From positions 18,737 through 82,736 of the forward strand of contig JAKFWA010000089.1 in the NCBI GenBank assembly GCA_021732995.1: a stretch of 64,000 nt of DNA. The letters are read 5' to 3'. Of this stretch, positions 35,089 through 44,170 are shown one piece after another. Under the pieces are notes generated by a model. The model was given only the letters and a program-made list of their open reading frames with translations, had not been told where the DNA came from and ran no database searches. Every line of letters begins with the position of its first letter. Positions within the stretch are counted from its first letter, which is position 1. This stretch comes from Planctomycetaceae bacterium. GTDB lineage: Bacteria; Planctomycetota; Planctomycetia; Planctomycetales; Planctomycetaceae. A program made the position numbers and the translations under genes.

Positions 35089-38000
35089 ATGAAGACTTTT
35101 TTAGTCCTGCTGATCACCATGCTGCTCGCGACAAAGTACGCCCGGAGCGCGGAACCTGTTGACTATGCGAAGCAGATCAAGCCGGTCCTGCAGGCTCGCT
35201 GCTATGCGTGTCACGGTGTGCTCAAGCAGGAAGGCCAGCTTCGGTTGGACACAGCCGCGCAGGCGCTGAAGGGCGGCGAAAACGGCGCGGCCTTCAAACC
35301 AAAAGATGTCGCAGGCAGCCTGCTCCTCAAACGCATCACCGCCGCGGAAGAATCCGAGCGTATGCCGCCCGAAGGCGAGCCACTCAAGCCCGCCGAGATT
35401 GCGGCCATCAACGCCTGGATTGAGCAAGGTGCGGTCGCTCCAGCCGATGAGAAACCGGAAGCCGATCCGCGCGAGCACTGGGCGTTCAAGGCGCCCGTTC
35501 GTCCGGCTGTTCCAACCGTCAAGGAAACGGGCTGGGTGAAGACACCCATCGACGCCTTCGTGCTCGCGGAACACGAACGTCGCGGTCTCAAGCATCAACC
35601 GGCCGCAGATAAACGTCTCTGGCTGCGACGAGTGTCACTCGACCTGATCGGACTGCCGCCGACACTCGAAGAACAAGACTCTTTCCTGAAAGACGATTCC
35701 GCGGAAGCCTTTGATAAGGTGGTTACCCGGTTGCTGGCCAGCCCGCATTACGGCGAGCGTTGGGGGCGTCACTGGATGGATATCTGGCGCTACAGCGACT
35801 GGTGGGGCTTGGGCGCGGAAGTTCGCAACTCGCAGAAGCACATCTGGCACTGGCGCGACTGGATCATCGAATCGCTCAACGCCGACAAAGGCTACGACCA
35901 GATGTTGCGCGAGATGCTCGCCGCCGACGAACTCTATCCGAACGACCTCGATCGGCTGCGCGGCAGCGGATTTCTGGCGCGGCAGTATTTCAAGTTCAAT
36001 CGCACCAGCTGGCTGGACGAAACCGTTGAGCACACATCCAAAGCGATGCTTGGCCTGACGTTCAATTGCTCGAAATGTCACGACCACAAATACGATCCGA
36101 TCGCGCAACTGGACTACTACCGCTTGCGAGCGATCTTTGAGCCCTATCAGGTCCGCACCGACTTAGTTCCGGGCTCGACAGACTTCGAGAAGGACGGCCT
36201 GCCGCGCGCGTTCGACTGCAATCTTGACGCGGTCACTCACCTGCACCTGCGGGGTGACGACCGGAACCCGGATAAGAGCCGTGTGATCGATCCCGGCCTG
36301 CCAGCCTTCCTGTCGGTCGGTAACTTTGAAGTTCAGCCAGTCAAGCTGCCCGCAGAAGCCTATCTGCCCGGCCTGCGATCATTCATTGTGAAAGATCAGC
36401 TTGAAGCAGCGCAGCAGCGCATTGAAGCCGCAAAACAAACCGTTGCGACCGCCAAACAGCAACTGGCCGCCGCCGAGGCTGCGACCGCGAAAAAGCCTTT
36501 GCCGCCTGCCGAGAGTGCAACGCCGGCGGACACTCAGAAGTTCGTCGCGCGCGATGATTTCAAAGCTGCGAACCCTGATCTTTGGCAGATGGGCGATGGT
36601 CAGTGGAGCTACACCAACGGCAAGCTGGTGCAGTCGCAAGCCGGAGCAGTGCGCCGAGCCCTGCGATTGAAGCTCGAAGCGCCGCAGGATTTTGAATGCC
36701 GCTTTCAGTTCGTCCCGACTGGCGGCGACATGTGGAAGTCCGTCGGCTTGAACTTCGACGTCAACGACAAGAACGAAGCCCTCGTTTATCTGAGCGCTTA
36801 CGCGGGAGGCTCCAAGTCGCAGGTCTCCTATAAGGCGGGCGATTCCTACGTGTACCCGCCGAATGGAGCCCAGGCGCGCGACGTCAAACTTGGTGAGCAA
36901 CAGGATGTTATCGTGCGGGCGCGAGGCACGCTGATCAATGTGACCATCAACGGTCAGCACTCCATCGCGTATCGCTTGCCGATTGAACGACAGCGCGGCT
37001 CAATGGAGCTCATTACCTTCGACGCCAAAGCGGAGTTCTCCCTGTTCGAGCTGCGCGCACTGGCTGCAACGACGATGCTGGTCGACGCCGCAGCCAGCAC
37101 CCCGGCTGCACCGGAGAAGACACCGCTCAATGTGGACCAGGCGCAGATCGCACTGCGAATCGCTGAGAAGGCACTGCTGACTGCCGAGGCTCAACCTGCT
37201 TCGATTCAGGCTAGAGCGGAAGCGGACAAGGTACGAGCTTCCGGCAGTGATGCCCGCGTTGCGGCGCAAGCTGCAGCCAAAGCAGAACGCATCGTTGCCG
37301 CCGCGAAAGCGGACGAAGACTTAGCCCGCGCGGAACTCGAAGCGTTGAAGGCTACTCCTGAAAAGAAAGCGGAAGCTGAAAAGAAACTCGCTGCAGCTAG
37401 AACCGCAGCCGAGGCAGCGCGTAAAGCCGTCGACATGCCGGCTGAAACCTACACCAGCCTTGTCGGCAGCCTGAAGACCCTGGAGTCGAACCTCGAAAAC
37501 GAAGCCTCGCGCAGCAAACCTTTCCCCAAGACCAGCACCGGTCGTCGGTCAGCGTTCGCGAGGTGGATCACCGATCCAAAGAACCCGCTTCCGGCGCGCG
37601 TCGCAGTGAACCACCTCTGGTCACGGCACTTCGGCAAACCACTGGTTCCGACGGTCTTTGACTTTGGTCGCAAAGGTACGCCTCCCAGCCATCCTGAGTT
37701 GCTGGACTGGCTAGCCGTCGAACTTATGGAAAGTGCTCAAGCGCCAGGGCAAACGGCGCAGCCTGCCTGGAGCATGAAGCACATTCATCGGCTGATCGTG
37801 CTGTCCAACACTTACCGCATGACTTCGTCGATCGCCGACGCGGCACCGGAAAACCTGACCGTCGATGCTGACAACAAGTACCTGTGGCGTACGAATCCAG
37901 TTCGCATGGAGGCTCAGATCGTGCGCGACAGTCTGCTCCATCTGGCAGGTGAGCTCGATGAAACAATCGGCGGTCCATCACTGCCGGTGAACGACGAAGC

Positions 38001-38412
38001 AACGCGGCGCCGCAGCCTGTACTTCGTGCATTCACACAATGAGCATCAAAAATTCCTGTCCGTGTTTGACGATGCCAGCGTGCTGGAATGCTACCGCCGC
38101 GCCGAAAGCATCGTGCCTCAACAGGCGCTCGCGTTGGAAAACAGCAAGCTGGCCATGCAGATGGCAGAAAAGATTGCGGCGCGGTTGAGTCCACCGAACA
38201 CCACGATCTCCAGCGAAGAATTCGCCCGACGGGCGTTCGTGGCGGTGCTCGGTTCAGAACCAACGCGCGACGAGTTGCAGGTCAGCATGGAAGCTCTGGA
38301 ACAGTTCACTCAATTGGGCCAGCAGAAGAAGCGTCCCAACGCTCAGGCCAATGCACAGGTGGAACTCGTCCGCGCGCTGCTGAATCACAACGACTTTGTC
38401 ACGGTGCGTTGA
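35089..38412 (+). CDS. DUF1549/DUF1553 cytochrome protein with coiled-coil and sandwich-domain insert
   Basis: An 1107-residue exported protein. A signal peptide (1-23) precedes a planctomycete cytochrome c-like domain with CYACH (about residues 42-46). A DUF1549 domain follows (PIDAFVLAEHERRGL, RRVSLDLIGLPPT, SRVHY-like SPHYGERWGRHWMD), which includes a second haem-like site CSKCHDHKYDPI. A long insert (about 430-790) holds Ala/Lys/Glu-rich coiled coils and, between them, a beta-sandwich-like segment. The DUF1553 domain ends the protein (FARWITDPKNPLPARVAVNHLWSRHFGKPLV). The family's function is unknown; electron transfer or polysaccharide-related oxidation is suspected. No DUF1501 partner is adjacent. 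Confidence 0.93.
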   Translation: MKTFLVLLITMLLATKYARSAEPVDYAKQIKPVLQARCYACHGVLKQEGQLRLDTAAQALKGGENGAAFKPKDVAGSLLLKRITAAEESERMPPEGEPLKPAEIAAINAWIEQGAVAPADEKPEADPREHWAFKAPVRPAVPTVKETGWVKTPIDAFVLAEHERRGLKHQPAADKRLWLRRVSLDLIGLPPTLEEQDSFLKDDSAEAFDKVVTRLLASPHYGERWGRHWMDIWRYSDWWGLGAEVRNSQKHIWHWRDWIIESLNADKGYDQMLREMLAADELYPNDLDRLRGSGFLARQYFKFNRTSWLDETVEHTSKAMLGLTFNCSKCHDHKYDPIAQLDYYRLRAIFEPYQVRTDLVPGSTDFEKDGLPRAFDCNLDAVTHLHLRGDDRNPDKSRVIDPGLPAFLSVGNFEVQPVKLPAEAYLPGLRSFIVKDQLEAAQQRIEAAKQTVATAKQQLAAAEAATAKKPLPPAESATPADTQKFVARDDFKAANPDLWQMGDGQWSYTNGKLVQSQAGAVRRALRLKLEAPQDFECRFQFVPTGGDMWKSVGLNFDVNDKNEALVYLSAYAGGSKSQVSYKAGDSYVYPPNGAQARDVKLGEQQDVIVRARGTLINVTINGQHSIAYRLPIERQRGSMELITFDAKAEFSLFELRALAATTMLVDAAASTPAAPEKTPLNVDQAQIALRIAEKALLTAEAQPASIQARAEADKVRASGSDARVAAQAAAKAERIVAAAKADEDLARAELEALKATPEKKAEAEKKLAAARTAAEAARKAVDMPAETYTSLVGSLKTLESNLENEASRSKPFPKTSTGRRSAFARWITDPKNPLPARVAVNHLWSRHFGKPLVPTVFDFGRKGTPPSHPELLDWLAVELMESAQAPGQTAQPAWSMKHIHRLIVLSNTYRMTSSIADAAPENLTVDADNKYLWRTNPVRMEAQIVRDSLLHLAGELDETIGGPSLPVNDEATRRRSLYFVHSHNEHQKFLSVFDDASVLECYRRAESIVPQQALALENSKLAMQMAEKIAARLSPPNTTISSEEFARRAFVAVLGSEPTRDELQVSMEALEQFTQLGQQKKRPNAQANAQVELVRALLNHNDFVTVR

Positions 38413-38475
38413 TCCGGCGCGGCGCTTTCGCAATCTTTCGCGTGCTGCGACTACTCGTTTCAACCGAGGTTTCCC

Positions 38476-39129
38476 ATGAAGCGTGCGTTGTTTTCGTTGC
38501 TGGTGACATCATTCCTGCTGGCCGGATTGAGCTGCGCACCCACACCGTCCAAGGTGCCTGAGCTTTCCAAGGCTGACCCGCAGCCCGCGACCACCGACGA
38601 TCCCAATGTGAAGCCCGCCGAAAAGGTGGTCCTCAACCTCCACACGACCAAGGGGAAGATCGTCATTCACCTGTATCCGGAATGGTCACCATTGGGCGTC
38701 GCCCGCGTGCAGGAATTGGTGAAGACCGGCTTCTACAACGACATTGCTTTCTTCCGCGTTGTGCCGAGTTTCGTAATTCAGTTCGGCATGAACGGCGACC
38801 CGGCTCTCCACGCGAAATGGTCCGAGAACAACATCCCCGATGAACCGTTGAAGGCCTCGAACCGCCGCGGCTATGTGACGTTCGCCAAGGGCGGTCCCAA
38901 TTCCCGCTCGACGCAGCTCTTTATTAACCTGAATAACAACCCCAACCTCGACGACATGGGCGGCTTTCCGCCGATCGGCGAAGTGGTCGAGGGCTTTGAC
39001 GTCGTTAAAAAGATCAACGCCGAATATCGGGAGAAGCCCGATCAGGGACAGATCCGGCTTTACGGCAACGAGTATCTGAAAAAGAACTTCCCGAATCTCG
39101 ACTACATCAAGTCGGCGGAGATTGAATAG
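38476..39129 (+). CDS. Lipoprotein cyclophilin-type peptidyl-prolyl isomerase
   Basis: A 217-residue cyclophilin. The N-terminus is a lipoprotein signal (LLAGLSCAP), with lipidated Cys at C20, and a short Pro/Lys-rich linker precedes the catalytic domain. Domain landmarks are TTKGKIVIHLYPEWSP, FYNDIAFFRVVPSFVIQFG (catalytic Arg in FFRVV), NRRGYVTFAKGGPNSRSTQLFINL (the usual Gln-Phe-Phe-Ile position is QLFI) and PPIGEVVEGFDVV. It presumably speeds prolyl isomerisation in proteins outside the cytoplasm, anchored to a membrane. It lies 63 bases after the DUF1549/DUF1553 gene. Confidence 0.92.
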   Translation: MKRALFSLLVTSFLLAGLSCAPTPSKVPELSKADPQPATTDDPNVKPAEKVVLNLHTTKGKIVIHLYPEWSPLGVARVQELVKTGFYNDIAFFRVVPSFVIQFGMNGDPALHAKWSENNIPDEPLKASNRRGYVTFAKGGPNSRSTQLFINLNNNPNLDDMGGFPPIGEVVEGFDVVKKINAEYREKPDQGQIRLYGNEYLKKNFPNLDYIKSAEIE

Positions 39130-39144
39130 GTCTCAGCTCTCGGG

Positions 39145-39164
39145 TTCGTGGGCCATCCCACGAA
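39145..39164 (+). terminator. Hairpin after the cyclophilin gene
   Basis: Perfect 8-base arms TTCGTGGG and CCCACGAA enclose a 4-base loop (CCAT), 16 bases after the cyclophilin stop. The T tract expected for an intrinsic terminator is missing, so it may instead protect the 3' end of the transcript. Confidence 0.45.
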
Positions 39165-39272
39165 TTCGCGTGGTTAACGAAGTTTAATTCGTGCATTGGT
39201 GATGCCGGGACGTAGCCCTACCATTCCGCCGCGTTGCTTGGGCTAATCTGTTTCCTCGGCTTGCTGGGCACT

Positions 39273-39947
39273 ATGTCTCTGTCGATCCGCAATCTGCTTA
39301 AGAGCTACGTCGAGCCTGATGGCAGGCGGCTCCCGATCCTGAACGTGAAACAGTTCGATATTGCCAGCGGCGAACAGGTTTGCCTGGTCGGCTCAAGCGG
39401 CTGTGGCAAGTCAACGCTGCTGAATGTCATCTCCGGCATTACCACCGCCGACTCGGGTACCATTCACATCGACGGCATTGAGGTGACTCGGCTGCCAGAA
39501 CCCAGCCGCGACCGTTTTCGAGCCCAGAAGCTGGGTTACGTCTTCCAGACTTTCAACCTGCTCCCCGCATTTACTGCTCTGGAGAACGTGCTGCTAGGCA
39601 TGAGTTTTTCCGGCGGCAAGGCGGATCGAAAGCATGCCACGGAATTGCTGGATCGAGTCGGCCTGAAGCACCGCATGCACCATCGTCCGACGAAGCTTTC
39701 AGTCGGTGAACAGCAGCGAGTGGCCGTAGCGCGTGCCCTTGCCAACCGCCCTTCCCTGCTGCTCGCGGACGAACCCACTGCCAACGTGGACTCCTCGAAT
39801 CAGGACAACATTCTGAAACTCATTCTCGAGGCCAGCCGCGAGAACAATGTCTCGTTGCTGCTGGTCACGCACTCTCCGGATGTCGCGAAGCAGTTCACGC
39901 GAGTGGACAAACTCAGCGACTTCAACACGCCGGGGGCCGCAGCATGA
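39273..39947 (+). CDS. ABC transporter ATP-binding protein (LolD/MacB type)
   Basis: A 224-residue ATPase. Walker A is GSSGCGKST, the Q-loop region VFQTFNLLPAFTALENV, the signature LSVGEQQRVAVARALA and Walker B LLLADEPTANVD; the switch His is in LLVTHSPD. The composition of the insertion after Walker A and the downstream FtsX-type permease place it in the LolD/MacB/YknY group, which powers lipoprotein release, efflux or cell-envelope signalling. The start at 39273 (MSLSIRNLLKSY) fits the family; the open frame continues upstream to 39234. It overlaps the permease gene by four bases. Confidence 0.94.
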   Translation: MSLSIRNLLKSYVEPDGRRLPILNVKQFDIASGEQVCLVGSSGCGKSTLLNVISGITTADSGTIHIDGIEVTRLPEPSRDRFRAQKLGYVFQTFNLLPAFTALENVLLGMSFSGGKADRKHATELLDRVGLKHRMHHRPTKLSVGEQQRVAVARALANRPSLLLADEPTANVDSSNQDNILKLILEASRENNVSLLLVTHSPDVAKQFTRVDKLSDFNTPGAAA

Positions 39948-41338
39948 ACATTCTCACCATCGCTTACAAAAGCCTGCGGTTTCGAGCTCTCGCGTCAGCA
40001 TTGACGGCACTCAGCGTCGCGTTGGGCATCATGATGATGGTCGCGGTGCTGGTGATTTACGGCATCGTTGGTGAAACCTTCAGCCAGCGATCTGTCGGTG
40101 TTGGTCTGGTGATCGGCCCCAAGGGCAGCGATCTCGGCATGGTGCTGAATTCGATCTACCGCGTCGGCCGAGCCGGTGAGCCGATGCCGTATGCGTTCTA
40201 CAAGGACATTCTGCTCGGCAAGGATAAAGAGTGGGCCGATTGGATCGATCATGCGATCCCGCTCACGATGGGCGACGTCACCGAAGAAGGTGCGTTTCCG
40301 ATCGTCGGCACGACAGCCGAATACTTCACTGTCGAGTATGTTCCCGGTCGGCGGTTCATGATGCGTGGCGAGTTGCCGCTTCAGCCATTTGAAGCGGTGA
40401 TCGGTTCCCGAGTCGCCGCACACAATGGATGGGACTTGGGTTCCGAGTTCCGGCTCGTGCACGGTGGCGCCGAGAGCGATCACATTCACAACGAGACCTT
40501 CAAGGTCGTGGGCGTTTTGGCTGCTACCGGAACCGCGAACGACAAGACGGCGTTCGTCAATCTGGACGGCTTCTACATGGTGGCGGGTCACGAAAAGCCG
40601 GTGGGCGAAGCCGTCCGCCGCCTGCGCGACTTTGGTTTCACAGTGACGCCCGAACGTGAGGCTCGGCTGGAGCGGATGGCGGCCCACATTCAAAAAGAGC
40701 ATGAGATGACGAATCGCATGCTCGAAGAAGCCAAGAAGGCCGGTCAGCCTCCGCCGAAGATCGTCCCGCACAATCACGAGACACCGGACGAGTTCAAGGA
40801 AGTGTCCTACATCTTCGTGCGAACCAAAAAACCGTCGCAGTCGATCTTTCTCACCGGGTTGATCAACGAGGGCAAGATCGCCCAGGCGATCAATCCCATA
40901 CCGGTCATGTATCAACTCATGAACGACCTCGTCGGCAACGTGCGACTGGTACTGCTGGTCCTGACCGGTCTGATTGTGGTCGTCGCCGGCGTTGGAATCT
41001 TTGTGAGCATCTACAACTCAATGGCTGACCGACGCCGCGAAATCGCGATCATGAGATCACTGGGTGCGCACCGCATGACAGTTCTCGGGATCATCCTGGG
41101 CGAAGCCATGTTGCTCTGTATCGGCGGCGGAATTCTGGGGCTGCTACTGGGGCACGGTCTGGTTGTCATAGCCGCGCCGATCGTCGAAGCGAAGGCTGGT
41201 CTCATCCTGAACCCCTGGAAGTTCGAGCCCGTCGAACTGGCTTTGTTCCCCGTCCTGCTGATCCTCGCAGCGGCCGTCGGCATTCTGCCGGGCCTCACGG
41301 CGTATCGTACGGATGTGGCTCAATCACTGAGCGAATAG
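39944..41338 (+). CDS. FtsX/MacB-type ABC transporter permease
   Basis: A 464-residue permease. One N-terminal helix (about 14-38) is followed by a large extracytoplasmic domain, and three helices close the C-terminus (about 325-350, 380-405, 420-445). This is the MacB_PCD plus FtsX topology. Its ATG overlaps the stop of the ATPase gene (ATGA), so the pair is translationally coupled. The periplasmic domain contains a His/Met/Lys-rich segment (HIQKEHEMTNRMLEEAKKAGQPPPKIVPHNHETPDEFKE-like, about residues 247-285), which might bind metal; this is speculative. The substrate is unknown. Confidence 0.92.
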   Translation: MNILTIAYKSLRFRALASALTALSVALGIMMMVAVLVIYGIVGETFSQRSVGVGLVIGPKGSDLGMVLNSIYRVGRAGEPMPYAFYKDILLGKDKEWADWIDHAIPLTMGDVTEEGAFPIVGTTAEYFTVEYVPGRRFMMRGELPLQPFEAVIGSRVAAHNGWDLGSEFRLVHGGAESDHIHNETFKVVGVLAATGTANDKTAFVNLDGFYMVAGHEKPVGEAVRRLRDFGFTVTPEREARLERMAAHIQKEHEMTNRMLEEAKKAGQPPPKIVPHNHETPDEFKEVSYIFVRTKKPSQSIFLTGLINEGKIAQAINPIPVMYQLMNDLVGNVRLVLLVLTGLIVVVAGVGIFVSIYNSMADRRREIAIMRSLGAHRMTVLGIILGEAMLLCIGGGILGLLLGHGLVVIAAPIVEAKAGLILNPWKFEPVELALFPVLLILAAAVGILPGLTAYRTDVAQSLSE

Positions 41339-41370
41339 TGCGGCGTCTTCGCAGACGCACTAAAAGCAAA

Positions 41371-41422
41371 AGGACGCGGAGAACGCAGAGCAGCTATGGT
41401 CTGCTCTACGAACCCGCGTCCT
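41371..41422 (-). terminator. Two-tier hairpin, likely rtcB terminator
   Basis: Outer arms AGGACGCGG (41371-41379) and CCGCGTCCT (41414-41422) pair perfectly. Inside them AGAGCAG (41387-41393) pairs with CTGCTCT (41401-41407). Read on the reverse strand, the outer stem is followed by TTTTGCTTTT, so it fits a terminator for rtcB. It lies between two convergent genes and may also slow transcripts from the permease side. Confidence 0.7.
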
Positions 41423-41448
41423 GATCTCTTCTGCAATCCCGTTGTTGA

Positions 41449-42951
41449 TCAGTCGTCCGCCGTATCGCCATCTTTGATGACGAAACGAGCCTTCAACTTC
41501 GCAACAGGACTCGCCAATCCGGCCTGCTCCACCGACCGCAGAACTTCGTGGAAGTCCTTGTAAGCCGCCGGAGCTTCGTCGATGGGGTACTGACGACAGT
41601 TGCTCAAGATGTCGTGAGCCAGCAGTTCCTCATCGACCGTCTTCTGGTCCAAACGTCGAGCCGCTTCCTTGCGTCCCAAAGCTCGACCGGCACCGTGGTT
41701 CACACTGAAGCAGCTCTTTTCCGCTCCAGCATCGGCCACCATCACCATCGAACCGTCCTTCGGGTTACCGGGCAGCAGGATCGGATGTCCGGTCAACTCA
41801 TAGCGAGTCCCCTTCAGCGCGTGATGCCCGGCCGGAAACGCACGAGTGGCTCCCTTGCGATGCACCCAGCACTTTTGGTTCTTCACAATTTCCTGTCGAG
41901 CGATGTTGTGACTGATGAAGTACACCAGATCGCCGTGAGTTCCCGACAAGACTTCTTGGAAGGCTTCCAACACCAGCGCGTTGATCAACAGATGATTGAC
42001 GGTGGCGAAATTGGCCCCCAGAGCCATGTCGTCCAGATAGGCGTCCGCTTCCGCAGTTCCCAGCGGAGCGTAGACCAGTTCACGATCGGATCCCGGCAGA
42101 GGAATGCTCCACATTTCGAACTTACGTTGCAGAGCCTTGAACTGCCCGGAAGCCAGGTTGTGTCCGAGACCTCGCGATCCGCAGTGAGACAAGAAAGCCA
42201 CGCATCCGTCCTTCAGTCCGAAGACTTCTGCGACATTGGCGGCGCGATCTCCCTGAGCCAGTTCGACAGCTTCGCACTCACCGAAGTGGTTGCCGCCACC
42301 GTACGAACCCAACTGCATCGCCTTTTCGGCGAAGCGAGGCATTTCGCCAGACGCCAGGAACTGATCGATTCGCTTTTCCAACGAAGCAGCCGTTCCGTCG
42401 TGACCCACGTGGGCCGAGTCTTCGCAGCGGTCCGCCCACTCCGGCGGAATACCGAGAGCCTCACACACAGACTTCGAAGCGCCTTCAATCACGATCTGGC
42501 GACCAAGTTGCTCGTTGACTCGACGAGACTTCTTGGCCTGACGCTGACCGCGGCCGGCGCCCGTCGGAATGCGTTCACCAATCGCGTTGATCAACGCCCG
42601 GCGCACCGGCTTCTCGTCGACCTGGCTGTTCGCCAGATCGAGTTGCAGCAAGCTCATCGAGCACTTGATGTCGACACCGACCGGACCCGGGTAGATGTGA
42701 GTCGGCGAAGCCAGCACACAACCCACCGGAGCACCGTACCCGGCGTGAGCGTCCGGATTCAGGACGAGTTCTGTCACGCCCGGAGCCGAGCGAGAGTTCA
42801 ACGCCTGCTCAATGCACTTGGCATCAAAGGTGGCGCGAATGGCTTCCGTCCCAATCACTGTGATCGGATTTCCCCGATTTCCGCGAGCCGGCAGGATGGC
42901 CGTCGCGTTACCGGTCGGAATGAAGGGACTTGTGAAGTTCGTAGCGTCCAT
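41449..42951 (-). CDS. rtcB: RtcB-family RNA-splicing ligase
   Basis: A 500-residue RNA ligase that joins 2',3'-cyclic phosphate and 5'-OH RNA ends with GTP and Mn2+. Metal and nucleotide ligands are visible in VGVDIKCSM (Cys), GGGNHFGE, SHCGSRGLGH and VNHGAGRALGR, where the His is guanylylated. The ATG at 42951 has AAGGA seven bases upstream; an in-frame extension to 43017 lacks this. The reading frame on the opposite strand is also long but is a shadow. No archease or RtcR regulator is adjacent. The gene is followed by a two-tier hairpin and preceded by a palindrome-rich region. Confidence 0.95.
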   Translation of the reverse strand: MDATNFTSPFIPTGNATAILPARGNRGNPITVIGTEAIRATFDAKCIEQALNSRSAPGVTELVLNPDAHAGYGAPVGCVLASPTHIYPGPVGVDIKCSMSLLQLDLANSQVDEKPVRRALINAIGERIPTGAGRGQRQAKKSRRVNEQLGRQIVIEGASKSVCEALGIPPEWADRCEDSAHVGHDGTAASLEKRIDQFLASGEMPRFAEKAMQLGSYGGGNHFGECEAVELAQGDRAANVAEVFGLKDGCVAFLSHCGSRGLGHNLASGQFKALQRKFEMWSIPLPGSDRELVYAPLGTAEADAYLDDMALGANFATVNHLLINALVLEAFQEVLSGTHGDLVYFISHNIARQEIVKNQKCWVHRKGATRAFPAGHHALKGTRYELTGHPILLPGNPKDGSMVMVADAGAEKSCFSVNHGAGRALGRKEAARRLDQKTVDEELLAHDILSNCRQYPIDEAPAAYKDFHEVLRSVEQAGLASPVAKLKARFVIKDGDTADD

Positions 42952-43306
42952 GTCGGATTCCTTGCTCTGGCTGTGACTGAGTTGTTCTTGGTTGAGAACA
43001 CTCAATGCATGCAGCATACCGCAGCTAAAGCGTCACTCCTGGATTCTCCGAGACTGCCGCAAAACAGCCTTGATTTGAATCTTGACCCCGACTTCAAGCT
43101 GCTGGCTCCCATTATGAATCATATGATCCAATATCGTTTATTATCCACTTGGATAAAATGTCTCAGCGGATCACAGTGATCGGAACCCTGCTCGCTCGCC
43201 CGGCCGCGGGGGATCAACGATAGTGAGAGACCTTGCCGGTGAAGCGGTGCATCGGTCGTGATGGCCGACCCGTGCCGCAGCTTGTGAGCTTCTCAAGGAA
43301 ACTACG
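42952..43306. promoter_or_regulatory. Divergent intergenic region with palindromes, rtcB / alpha-beta hydrolase
   Basis: These 355 bases hold no convincing gene. Their centre is AT-rich. TTATCCACTTGGATAA (43141-43156) is a perfect 7-2-7 inverted repeat, and ATCATATGAT (43118-43127) is a perfect palindrome 13 bases to its left. Both look like regulator-binding sites and lie about midway between the two divergent start codons. I could not place clear -35/-10 pairs for either gene. Confidence 0.55.
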
Positions 43307-44170
43307 TTGTCCGCTCCCGAGATCCGCCTGTTTCAGACGTCTGACGGTTACGAGCACCACTATCGGCACTGGAAGCCTGCAGCGAATCCGCGCGGGACGC
43401 TGGTGGCACTGCACGGCATTCAGAGTCACTCGGGCTGGTATGAGTATTCGTCGCAGAAGCTCTCCGAAGCCGGATACGAGGTGCTGTTTCTGGATCGCCG
43501 AGGTTCGGGACTCAATGCGGAACCTCGCGGGCACGCACGGCATGAGATGCGACTCATCAACGACGTCGTGCAACTGCTGACGATCGTCCGGCGAGATCGA
43601 GATGAGCAGGGGCTGAAGCAACCGATAGGTCTGCTGGGTTTGAGTTGGGGCGGCAAACTGGCGGCGGCGGTGGCGAGCCTGCATCCCGAACTGGTCGACT
43701 CGTTGGTGCTGCTCTATCCGGGGCTGTTCGCGCGGTTTCGAGCGTCAGGCTGGGACAACTTTCGACTCGACCTGGCGCGCTTCGGCGATGTGTTGCTCAA
43801 ACGAGTTCCGATTCCGTTGCAGGACGTCCGACTGTTCACGGACCAGCCAGAATGGTGTGAATACATTGAGAACGATGCGTTGTCACTTCGAGAGGTGACC
43901 GTCTCGTTCCTGCTGGCCAATCGCGAATTGGACCGCATTGCTCAAGCTGCCGCTTCGTCTATTCAGTGCCCGGTCTTTCTGGCCTTAGCCGGTCGAGACC
44001 GCATCATCGACAACGACGCGGTGCGAACTTTTTTCTATTCGCTCGGGACGTTGGATCGAGAACTCAAAGAATACCGCACCGCCTGCCACACGCTCGAATT
44101 TGATCCGGTCCGAGACACGTTCGTTCGAGATCTGCGAACGTGGCTCGATGCTCATTGCGGCGGCGGTTGA
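43307..44170 (+). CDS. Alpha/beta hydrolase (monoacylglycerol lipase-like)
   Basis: A 287-residue serine hydrolase. The oxyanion strand reads VALHGIQSHSGWYEY, followed by LFLDRRGSGLN; the nucleophile elbow is LLGLSWGGKLA (Ser). The Asp is probably in FLALAGRDRIIDN and the His in ACHTLEFDPVRD. The fold matches the hydrolase-4/lysophospholipase branch. The TTG start at 43307 has AAGGAA six bases upstream. Its 3' end overlaps the convergent propeller gene by 19 bases. It probably cleaves a lipid or other ester in the cytoplasm, as no signal peptide is seen. Confidence 0.88.
   Translation: MSAPEIRLFQTSDGYEHHYRHWKPAANPRGTLVALHGIQSHSGWYEYSSQKLSEAGYEVLFLDRRGSGLNAEPRGHARHEMRLINDVVQLLTIVRRDRDEQGLKQPIGLLGLSWGGKLAAAVASLHPELVDSLVLLYPGLFARFRASGWDNFRLDLARFGDVLLKRVPIPLQDVRLFTDQPEWCEYIENDALSLREVTVSFLLANRELDRIAQAAASSIQCPVFLALAGRDRIIDNDAVRTFFYSLGTLDRELKEYRTACHTLEFDPVRDTFVRDLRTWLDAHCGGG

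Noticed and set aside
42990..43010. A possible sigma-54 promoter for rtcB (a GG-N10-GC spacing on the reverse strand).
   Set aside because: Only the invariant GG and GC dinucleotides match; the surrounding bases do not fit TGGCAC-N5-TTGC. Such matches occur by chance.
41548..43179. A 543-codon forward open frame across rtcB.
   Set aside because: It is the antisense shadow of rtcB. The reverse strand encodes all RtcB active-site motifs, while the forward translation is rich in Arg, Ser and Gln with no recognisable domain.
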